Shown here piece after piece: positions 57,353 to 64,000 of a stretch of DNA of 64,000 bases. Numbering within the stretch: the first letter of the stretch is position 1; every line of letters starts with the position of its first letter. This DNA is from VRUE01 sp035318745 (GTDB taxonomy: Bacteria; Actinomycetota; Thermoleophilia; Solirubrobacterales; 70-9), in assembly GCA_035318745.1 (NCBI GenBank), contig DATHEA010000024.1, forward strand, positions 1-64,000, read 5' to 3'. The position numbers and the translations under genes are program-made. The notes beneath the pieces are model-generated. The model had not been told where the DNA came from. It saw nothing but the letters and a program-made list of their open reading frames with translations, and ran no database searches.

Positions 57353-58231
57353 GTGGACTTAGTCCGGCCGCAGCGCGATCCATTTTCATTACTAACGGAG
57401 ACGGAGCCCGGTACGAGGTTCTCGGAACGCTCCAGGCTATTCGCTCGAAACCTTTCGATTCTTGTCGGTGAAGAAGCACCCGTGATCGAGCGCTACCTCG
57501 ATGTCCTGGCGCTTGCTCCGCCGGAACACCTCGATCTCCTTCGGCGTCGTGGAACGCGGATCGTTTTCGCACCAACGATTCCGCATGCCCTCCTGTCGTC
57601 TGCGGCAAGGGACCGCCGCGGGCGAGAGCCCACCGCAGGGGAGCGATTGAAGTTGAGAGCCGATTACTCCCCTGAGTCCGGTACGGCCGCGATATTCGAT
57701 CCGGAGCTCAACTTCTTGGTTTTTCCAACCCATTACGTCGCCCGCGACCTGGAGCGAGTGGTGCTCCATGAGCTCGGGCATGCCCTCACGATGAGCCTGG
57801 CTAATCCCCGGCCAGCCCTGCTCGAAGACTTGCCGCCGCCGATCGCTCGCCACGTCAGCCACCCAGGTTATGGGTCAGACGGGCATCCGGAAACTCTTTG
57901 TCGTCGGGTCAACGAGGCTTTGGCGGAAGCGTATGTTTACTTGGTCGTTGGGCGCGGCTCTGAGTTGCCAATGCCCCTTCTGTCCGATCTGATGTTCATT
58001 CTCACCGCTGTGGAGGGCGACACCGGCATCCGTTTCGAGTTCGACGAGGAATCGGGCCGAACTTTGAGTCGGCTGCGCGAGTCGCAGTTGATCTTTCCCG
58101 ACGATCCTTTGTTCGGACACCTTCTCGCAAAGCGTCCGCCGGACGGAGTCGACCTCAAAGCAAGAGAGCTGAGCCAGGCATCGGGTGGGGTTGACGAGTT
58201 AGCTCGTCGGCGGCGCAATAGCGCAGCATGA
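57353..58231 (+). CDS. Unknown protein with an HExxH metallopeptidase motif
   Basis: 292 residues from GTG 57353, chosen because GGAGAG lies 5 bases upstream (TTG 57338 is the alternative). VLHELGHALTM places HELGH at 139-143; NEALAEAYVYL ~45 residues later offers a Glu third ligand (E188 or E192), as in gluzincin-like or toxin-type peptidases. No signal peptide or membrane helix. Base and codon use look less GC-biased than in neighbours. Family not recognised; peptidase activity is inference. Confidence 0.75.
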   Translation: MDLVRPQRDPFSLLTETEPGTRFSERSRLFARNLSILVGEEAPVIERYLDVLALAPPEHLDLLRRRGTRIVFAPTIPHALLSSAARDRRGREPTAGERLKLRADYSPESGTAAIFDPELNFLVFPTHYVARDLERVVLHELGHALTMSLANPRPALLEDLPPPIARHVSHPGYGSDGHPETLCRRVNEALAEAYVYLVVGRGSELPMPLLSDLMFILTAVEGDTGIRFEFDEESGRTLSRLRESQLIFPDDPLFGHLLAKRPPDGVDLKARELSQASGGVDELARRRRNSAA

Positions 58232-58334
58232 CGCCGAGCGTCTAGAGGCCAGCCGTCGGAGTGGCCGACTCCGAAAGCGGCGAGATCGAACCCAACTTTG
58301 CCGTCGGCTCGGCTAAGACTCCGGGTCAGCTAGC

Positions 58335-59864
58335 GTGCCGACGGGAATGGGGCCAAAGCGCGGATATTTCATCACCACGCCGATCTATTACGTCAATGCC
58401 GAGCCACACCTCGGCCATGCGTACTCGACGCTGGCGGCCGACGTCCTCGCTCGACATATGCGCCAGCGAGGGGCAGATGTCTTCTTCCTCACCGGCACCG
58501 ACGAGCACGGCGAGCCGATTGAGCTGGCGGCCGAGCGCGAGGGCGTGACGCCGCAGGAGCTGGCCGACCGCAACGCGGCCAAGTTCGAAGCGCTGATGCC
58601 GATCATCGACGCGACCAACGACTTCTTCATCCGCACCTCCGATCCCCGCCACGCCGAGAAGGTCGCCGAGATCATCCAGCGCGTCTACGACAACGGCTGG
58701 GTCAACAAGGGCACCTACGAAGGCTGGTATTGCCCGCGCTGCGCCGACTTCAAAACCGAGCGCGAGCTCGGCCCAGGGCAGACCTGCCCGATCCACGAGA
58801 TCCCGCTCGAGAAGGTGCGCGAGGAGAACTGGTTCTTCCGCCTCTCCGCTTTTCAGGAGCGGCTCGAAGCGCTCTACGAGGAGCGTCCCGACTTCGTCCT
58901 CCCCGACTTCCGCCGCAACGAGGCCGTCTCGTTCATCAAGGGGGGGCTTGAGGACGTCTCGCTCTCGCGGCCGAAGCTGAAGTGGGGGATGCGGCTGCCC
59001 TGGGACCCCGAGCAGCGGATGTACGTCTGGTTCGACGCGCTGCTCAACTACGTCACCGCGCTCACCTTCGCCCGCGAAGGCGAGGACCTGACCGAGCGTT
59101 TCTGGCCGGCCAGCCTGCACGTGATGGCCAAGGACATCCTCAAGTTCCACGCGGTGATCTGGCCGGCGCTGCTCTGGGCGGCGGATCTCGAGCCGCCGCA
59201 GCGGATGGCGATCCACGGCTATCTGATGATGGGTGAGAAAAAGATGTCGAAGTCGCTCGGCAACGTGCTCGACCCGTTCGAGGCGATCGACCGCTTCGGT
59301 GCCGACGCGCTGCGCTTCTACTGCTTTCGCGAGGTCAGCTTCGGCCAGGACGGCTCGATCTCGACCGCGGGCTTCGAGGCCCGCTACGAGACCGAGCTGG
59401 CCAACGACTTCGGCAACCTCGCCAGCCGAGTCCTTGCGATGGTCGAGCGCTACCGCGACGACGTCGTCCCCGAGGCCCAGGTCGACGCCGTCCTTGCAGA
59501 GGACTTCGAAGGCGTCGTCCTCCGCTTCAGCGAGCTGCTCGACCGGGCCGAGCTGACTCAGGCTCTGGAGGAGGCCTGGAAGCTCGTGCGGCGGCTCAAC
59601 CGCTACGTCGAGGAGACCCGCCCGTGGGAGCTCGCCAAGGACGAGGCTGACCCCGAGCGCCTCGACGAAGTCCTCTACAACCTCATCGAGGGCTTACGGG
59701 TCACGACGCTGCTGCTCGTCCCCTACCTGCCGCAAACCAGCGAGCAGCTTCTCGCCGCGCTGGGTGAGGAGTCGCGCGAGCTGACCGGCTTCGGTTCCCG
59801 GCCCGGCGGCCAAAAGACCGAGCGCGTGCCGCCGCTCTTTCCCAAGATCGAGACGCCGGCCTAA
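58335..59864 (+). CDS. metG: Methionyl-tRNA synthetase
   Basis: 509 residues from GTG. Class I synthetase: YYVNAEPHLGHAYSTLAADV (HIGH motif as HLGH), zinc-binding CPRCADF...CPIHE, and KKMSKSLGNVLDP (KMSKS). No C-terminal EMAP/dimerisation domain. The ~100-base gap before it contains nothing I can assign. Its stop overlaps the convergent oxidase stop (CTAA). Confidence 0.97.
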   Translation: MPTGMGPKRGYFITTPIYYVNAEPHLGHAYSTLAADVLARHMRQRGADVFFLTGTDEHGEPIELAAEREGVTPQELADRNAAKFEALMPIIDATNDFFIRTSDPRHAEKVAEIIQRVYDNGWVNKGTYEGWYCPRCADFKTERELGPGQTCPIHEIPLEKVREENWFFRLSAFQERLEALYEERPDFVLPDFRRNEAVSFIKGGLEDVSLSRPKLKWGMRLPWDPEQRMYVWFDALLNYVTALTFAREGEDLTERFWPASLHVMAKDILKFHAVIWPALLWAADLEPPQRMAIHGYLMMGEKKMSKSLGNVLDPFEAIDRFGADALRFYCFREVSFGQDGSISTAGFEARYETELANDFGNLASRVLAMVERYRDDVVPEAQVDAVLAEDFEGVVLRFSELLDRAELTQALEEAWKLVRRLNRYVEETRPWELAKDEADPERLDEVLYNLIEGLRVTTLLLVPYLPQTSEQLLAALGEESRELTGFGSRPGGQKTERVPPLFPKIETPA

Positions 59865-61015
59865 GTGAGTGCGTCCGGGCCGAGCTCGGCCGGGCTGGTG
59901 TAGCCGCAGAGGGCCATCGTCAGGTCGAGCTCGGCGAGGACCATCTTCAGCACGGTCTCCACGCCGGCCTGACCGCCGAGCGCCAGGCCCCAGACGTAGG
60001 GGCGGCCGAGGCAGACGGCATCCGCGCCGAGCGCAAGCGCCTTGAGTGCGTCGGCCCCGCTGCGTACGCCGCTGTCGAAGAGGACCGCGATCTCGTCGCC
60101 GACGGCCTCGGCGATCGGCGCCAGCGCGTCAAGTGAGGCGAGCGCGCCGTCGACCTGGCGGCCACCGTGGTTGGAGACGACGATGCCGTCGATGCCGCGC
60201 TTTACAGCTTCGCGGGCATCGTCGACATGCTGGATACCCTTGATGACGATTGGCAGCGAGGTCACATCGCGCAGCCACTCGAGGTCGTCCCAGCTCAGCG
60301 ACGGATTTGCCTGGACGCCCAAGAAATGGCCGGTTGCGGCGCCCTGGTCTTCCTCCGGGGTCTTCTCGAGGGCGGCGCGGAATACCGGATCCTGGAAGTA
60401 GTTGGCGACGCCCATGCCGTTGAGGAAAGGCAGCCATGCCTGTTGCAGGTCACGTGGCTTCCAGCCGGGGATGAAGGTGTCGACGGTGAGCACGATCGCC
60501 GTGTAGCCGGCGGCCTCGGCGCGCTTGACGAAGCTCCCCGCCAGGTTGCGATCGTTGGGCCAGTAGAGCTGAAACCAGCGCGGTGCATCGCCGCCCGCCG
60601 CGGCGATCTCCTCCAGCGTGAAGTGCGAATTGGTGCTGGCGATCATCGGTAGGCCCAGCGTCGCCGCGGCGCGGGCGGTCGCCAGCTCGCCGTCCTCGTG
60701 GAGAACCTTCTGGACGCCGATCGGCGCCAGCAGCAACGGCGCGGGCATCGCCGTCCCGAGCAGCTCGGTCGAGAGGTCGCGCGTGGCGACGTCGCGCAGC
60801 ATCCGCGGCACGATGCTGTGGTGCTCGAAGGCGTCGCGGTTGGCCCGCATCGTGTGCTCAGAGCCGGCTCCGGCGAAGACGTTGTTAGCGGCGCGCTCCT
60901 CCATCGCCTCGCGGGCGCGCTCCTCCAGCTCCTCTACGGAGACCGGAATCGACGGCGCCTCGCCGCCGAGGCCACGGATGTAGATCTCTCGGTAATAGTC
61001 GGCGAAGTCGGCCAC
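59861..61015 (-). CDS. FMN-dependent alpha-hydroxy-acid oxidase (lactate 2-monooxygenase-like)
   Basis: 384 residues. TIM-barrel flavoprotein with PLLLAPIGVQKVLHEDGELA, FQLYWPNDR, VLTVDTFIPGWKPRDLQ, VIKGIQHVDDA, the catalytic-His segment IVVSNHGGRQVDGALAS and phosphate-binding LFDSGVRSGADALKALALGA. Length and IPGWKPRDL resemble lactate 2-monooxygenase, but lactate or other hydroxy-acid dehydrogenases are close relatives. Followed on the same strand by nothing; preceded by an aldehyde dehydrogenase 12 bases away, so probably an operon. Confidence 0.88.
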   Translation of the reverse strand: MADFADYYREIYIRGLGGEAPSIPVSVEELEERAREAMEERAANNVFAGAGSEHTMRANRDAFEHHSIVPRMLRDVATRDLSTELLGTAMPAPLLLAPIGVQKVLHEDGELATARAAATLGLPMIASTNSHFTLEEIAAAGGDAPRWFQLYWPNDRNLAGSFVKRAEAAGYTAIVLTVDTFIPGWKPRDLQQAWLPFLNGMGVANYFQDPVFRAALEKTPEEDQGAATGHFLGVQANPSLSWDDLEWLRDVTSLPIVIKGIQHVDDAREAVKRGIDGIVVSNHGGRQVDGALASLDALAPIAEAVGDEIAVLFDSGVRSGADALKALALGADAVCLGRPYVWGLALGGQAGVETVLKMVLAELDLTMALCGYTSPAELGPDALT

Positions 61016-61027
61016 TGGCCGCGAAGG

Positions 61028-62596
61028 CTATTTCAGGCCCAGGCGGCGGCGCCAGTCGCGCGCGTTGGCAGCGCGGGCAACGCGGCCGATCAGGCCGCGG
61101 CGGGCTTTCGTGTAGGGGTACCAGGTCGGCTCGCGCTTGCCGCCGAAGCGGGCGACGATCACCGACTCCGGCCGGCAGTACTTCTTGATCCCGTACTCGC
61201 CGTGGCGGAAGCCGATCCCCGACTCCTTCCAGCCGCCCATCGGCACGTCCATCAGGACGTAATTGACGATCACGTCGTTGACGTTGACCGCGCCGGCCTC
61301 GATCCGCCTGCCGACCTTCTCGGCGCGCTCCTTCTCGCCGAAGACCGAGGCGGCGAGGCCGTAGCGCGTGTCGTTGGCCAGCTGGAGCGCCTGCTCGGTG
61401 TCGCGCACCTTCATCACTCCGACGACCGGACCAAAGGTCTCGTCGCGCATCACCGTCATCGAGTGGTCGACGTCGACGAGCACCGTCGGTTCGAAGTAGT
61501 CGCCTGGGCCCTCGACCCGCTTGCCGCCGGTCGCCGCCTTGGCGCCCTTGGCGATCGCATCCTCGACCTGCGCTTCGACTATCGCCCGCTGGTTGGGGGA
61601 GGTCATCGCGCCGACGTCCTTTTCCGGCGTCTTGCCATCGGCGCCCTGGCGCAGCGCCCCGACCGCCTTGGTCAGCTTGGCGACGAACTCGTCGTAGACC
61701 GGCTCCTCGACGTAGATCCGCTCGACCGAGAGGCAAACCTGGCCCGAGTTGAACATCCCGCCCCAGGTAGCGGCATTGGCGGCGCGGTCGACGTCGGCGT
61801 CGGAGAGGACGATCATCGGGTCCTTGCCGCCGAGCTCGAGGCTGACCGGGGTCAGCGTCTCGGCGGCACGCGCCATCACCTTGCGGCCGGTGCGGTCCGA
61901 ACCGGTGAACTGGATGAAATCGACGTTGTCCACCAGGGCGCCGCCGGTCTCACCCGTGCCGTGCACGCAGTCGAACACGTCGGGGCCGCCGATCTCACGC
62001 TTCCAGGCCTCGACGATCTCGGCCAGGCCCAGCGGCGTGAACTCCGAGGGCTTGACGACCACCGCTGCACCCGCCTGCAGGGCCGGGATCGCGTCGCCCA
62101 GCGCCAGCGCCAGCGGAAAGTTCCAGGGACTGATCACGCCGACCACGGGGTAGGGTCGGTACTGGACCATCAGCTTTTTGGAAGCCGCCAATGCCGAGTG
62201 CGGCCGGACCGTTTCGTCACCGATGAACTTGGCGGCCTTGGTCCCGTAGAAGTTGATCAGGTCGGTGAGGTAGACCGTCTCCGCCGTGGTGTCGCCACGG
62301 ACCTTGCCGGTCTCCGCCTGCATCGTGTCGAGTACCCGCTCGTGGTTGTCGAAGAGCCAATCGCGCAGCTTGCCGAGCCAGCGGTAGCGGCCGGCGACGC
62401 CCAGCGCCTCCCACTCGGCCTGGTTGCCGCGCACCCGACCCACGGTCTCGGCGACCTTGGCGGGCGAGTCGACGGCGACGCTGCCGACGCTCGCTCCGGT
62501 GGCGGGGTTGAGAACCTCGATCCGCTCGGCGGTGGCCCCATTGACGCTCGCGCCGTTTACTGCCCCGTCGACCTTCGGTGCCGTTCCGCTCTCCAC
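61028..62596 (-). CDS. NAD(P)-dependent aldehyde dehydrogenase (succinate-semialdehyde type)
   Basis: 522 residues from GTG 62596 with GGGAG 8 bases upstream. GVISPWNFPLALALGDAIPA (Asn), SLELGGKDPMIVLSDADVD (Glu) and FNSGQVCLSVERIYV (catalytic Cys) are intact. Overall it resembles GabD2-type enzymes of actinobacteria, but substrate is not certain. A TetR-type palindrome shared with the MMPL promoter at 42921 lies 17 bases upstream. Confidence 0.92.
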   Translation of the reverse strand: MESGTAPKVDGAVNGASVNGATAERIEVLNPATGASVGSVAVDSPAKVAETVGRVRGNQAEWEALGVAGRYRWLGKLRDWLFDNHERVLDTMQAETGKVRGDTTAETVYLTDLINFYGTKAAKFIGDETVRPHSALAASKKLMVQYRPYPVVGVISPWNFPLALALGDAIPALQAGAAVVVKPSEFTPLGLAEIVEAWKREIGGPDVFDCVHGTGETGGALVDNVDFIQFTGSDRTGRKVMARAAETLTPVSLELGGKDPMIVLSDADVDRAANAATWGGMFNSGQVCLSVERIYVEEPVYDEFVAKLTKAVGALRQGADGKTPEKDVGAMTSPNQRAIVEAQVEDAIAKGAKAATGGKRVEGPGDYFEPTVLVDVDHSMTVMRDETFGPVVGVMKVRDTEQALQLANDTRYGLAASVFGEKERAEKVGRRIEAGAVNVNDVIVNYVLMDVPMGGWKESGIGFRHGEYGIKKYCRPESVIVARFGGKREPTWYPYTKARRGLIGRVARAANARDWRRRLGLK

Positions 62597-62612
62597 TTGG
62601 CTGCTCCCTTCA

Positions 62613-62632
62613 AGTTGGCTGACCGGCCAACT
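62613..62632. promoter_or_regulatory. Operator-like palindrome upstream of the aldehyde dehydrogenase gene
   Basis: AGTTGGC-TGACCG-GCCAACT is a perfect 7-bp inverted repeat around 6 bases. Its core TTGGCTGACCGGCCAA matches 14 of 16 bases at 42920-42935. Likely bound by a TetR-family repressor. Confidence 0.55.
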
Positions 62633-62655
62633 GTACCCCTCAAAGGGGCCTGGAA

Positions 62656-63987
62656 CTAGACCACTGCAACGAGGGCGACGACAACATCTGGATCGAACTG
62701 GGTGCCGGCGCAGCCCTGCAGCTCGGCGAGCGCGACGTCCTGTGACATCGCCTTCCGGTAGGAACGCGTCGTGGTCATGGCGCTGAAGGCATCGCAGCAG
62801 GTGACGATCCGGGCCTCGATCGGTATCTCCTCGCCCGCCAGGCCGTCGGGGTAGCCACCGCCGTCAAAGTGCTCGTGCGAGGAGCGGACGATGCGACCGA
62901 CGTCGGCGAGGACGCCACCAACCCGATCGAGCATCGCCTCGCCTTCGATCGTGTGGCGGTGCATGATCTTCCACTCCTCATCGTCGAGAGGGCCGGGCTT
63001 GTTGATGATCTCCTTCGGCACGGCTATCTTGCCGACATCATGCAGGAGGGCGGCAAACTCGATGTTACGGCGCCGACGGGAGTCAAGCTTGAGCCCGTCG
63101 GCGACGGCCAGGGACAGCTCGACGACGCCACGGCTGTGGCTGCCGGTGTAGGCGTCGTCGGCCTCCACCACGTCGCCGAGCAGCATCGCGGTCCCCTGGT
63201 AAGCGCGGCTCAGCTCGAGCGCCTGCTCGATCCGGGCCTCGCGCTCACGTGAGAGCACGGCGAGAACCGCAGCGAGCGGGATGATCAGCAGACAGACCGC
63301 CGGACCGACCTGGATCGACGCGAAGGCGACGAGTAGGCCGATCGGCGCCAGGGCGGCGTCCAACCCATAGACCGGCGCAAGCAGTCGCAGCTCCCTATGC
63401 GGCGAGGCGCCTTCGATCAAGTTTGCCCGAACCGCCGTCGCGACGAAGTCGAAGACGAGCTGTGCCAGCAGCGCCACCGCATATACGGGCCAGGCGTCCC
63501 AGGAGAAGGTCTGGGCACCGGCAACGATCAGAACCAGCGCCGGCCCAACCGCGTGCCAGCAGTCGCCGAAGACGTGAAAGGCTCGGTAGACGCTGATTCG
63601 GCCGCTTGCGAAGTCGACGCTCCGTCCCAGTGTCCAGCTGAGGCTGACGATAAGCGGTACGGCGGGGGTGGGGAGGAGGAAGAGCATCGGCACCAGCACC
63701 AGCTGGGTCGGAACGGTGTAGCCGTCGGCGATGTCGAACTGAGCCTGGCAGGCGATGATGTAGGCGCTTGCGAGGATGGCGAGGGCGGCGACGTCCAGAG
63801 TGCGATCGGCTGGAATCAGGAATGCCATGGGGAGCGCCACGGCGAGGAATGCGAGGGCGATCGCTACTTCGACCATGCGCTCGCGCCCGTTGGCGGCCAG
63901 CGTCGCGCGTTCCCGCCCGTGAGCAAAGAGTTGCTCGAGCTCCGGCGTGTCGACGGTGGCGGCCATGGGCATGTCGCAGCCGCACAT
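62656..63987 (-). CDS. Integral-membrane HD-GYP phosphodiesterase
   Basis: 443 residues from ATG 63987; ATG 63972 or 63966 are alternatives, and the frame remains open to the window edge. N-terminal ~230 residues hold about six to seven membrane helices (ALAFLAVALPMAFLI and following), then an HD-GYP domain with LLHDVGKIAVPKEIIN, HEHFDGGGYPDGLAGEEIPI and CCDAFSAMTTTRSYR. It should hydrolyse c-di-GMP or a related cyclic dinucleotide in response to a membrane signal. Confidence 0.9.
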   Translation of the reverse strand: MCGCDMPMAATVDTPELEQLFAHGRERATLAANGRERMVEVAIALAFLAVALPMAFLIPADRTLDVAALAILASAYIIACQAQFDIADGYTVPTQLVLVPMLFLLPTPAVPLIVSLSWTLGRSVDFASGRISVYRAFHVFGDCWHAVGPALVLIVAGAQTFSWDAWPVYAVALLAQLVFDFVATAVRANLIEGASPHRELRLLAPVYGLDAALAPIGLLVAFASIQVGPAVCLLIIPLAAVLAVLSREREARIEQALELSRAYQGTAMLLGDVVEADDAYTGSHSRGVVELSLAVADGLKLDSRRRRNIEFAALLHDVGKIAVPKEIINKPGPLDDEEWKIMHRHTIEGEAMLDRVGGVLADVGRIVRSSHEHFDGGGYPDGLAGEEIPIEARIVTCCDAFSAMTTTRSYRKAMSQDVALAELQGCAGTQFDPDVVVALVAVV

Positions 63988-64000
63988 GAGCGACTGCCGC

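Noticed and set aside
1..64000. tRNA or rRNA genes.
   Set aside because: No cloverleaf with a TTCGANNC-type arm or rRNA-like segment was recognised in the intergenic regions by eye; a tRNAscan run would settle it.

Overview
The window is GC-rich, densely packed, mostly single-copy chromosomal DNA. Gene content (PucR and MMPL families, NADP-type Icd, GAF/HD-GYP proteins, AidB-like dehydrogenase, E-type succinate:quinone reductase, split pst operon) and codon bias suggest a high-GC actinobacterium, most like Thermoleophilia/Solirubrobacterales. This is inference from content; no rRNA or tRNA gene is present to test it.

Layout. 1-0.8 kb: ybaB-recR tail. 0.86-2.5 kb: orphan ParA cassette (HTH-ParA plus an unknown partner) with a 43-bp inverted repeat at its promoter. 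2.8-4.5 kb: degenerate GGDEF protein and MerR regulator. 4.5-8.5 kb: divergent pstS / pstCAB. 8.6-11.5 kb: three zinc-ribbon proteins, one a membrane-tethered phosphoesterase. 11.5-14.7 kb: MMPL exporter, its PadR repressor, and a lone winged-helix protein. 14.7-19.5 kb: HD-GYP, lysC, asd, Na+/H+ antiporter. 19.5-20.7 kb: ATPase of acquired look. 20.7-24.5 kb: sdhABE. 24.7-28.3 kb: M28, M50 and M23 peptidases. 28.4-32.3 kb: aidB-like, icd, mdh. 32.4-37.2 kb: AT-hook-like protein, desaturase/PucR pair, repeat-flanked membrane protein, fatty acid hydroxylase-like protein, small Cys protein. 37.2-42.2 kb: hsp20-lon, GT39-like enzyme, small membrane protein. 42.2-48 kb: TetR-MMPL pair, amidase, R2-ferritin/SCP2 fusion. 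48-54 kb: lipase, FadD, PRC-barrel, FKBP lipoprotein, AlkZ-like, glyS, fmdB. 54-64 kb: LCP, ROK kinase, rsmI, unknown HExxH protein, metG, lactate oxidase-like, ALDH, HD-GYP.

Functional themes: phosphate uptake, TCA cycle (sdhABE, icd, mdh), lipid/membrane remodelling (desaturase, hydroxylase, FadD, two MMPL, lipase), proteostasis (Hsp20-Lon, peptidases) and c-di-GMP-type signalling (two HD-GYP, one degenerate GGDEF).

The most unusual signal is non-coding: several families of nested inverted repeats lie between genes. Family 1 (four copies) has two conserved GCGTCCT boxes around a hairpin whose sequence changes while pairing is kept. Family 2 (two copies 6 kb apart, 19-bp perfect arms) has a strongly conserved 75-nt core. 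Family 3 has GAA-loop mini-hairpins, flanks a membrane-protein gene as an inverted pair, and supplies the C-terminal codons of two proteins. A perfect 50-bp palindrome also sits inside a glycosyltransferase reading frame.
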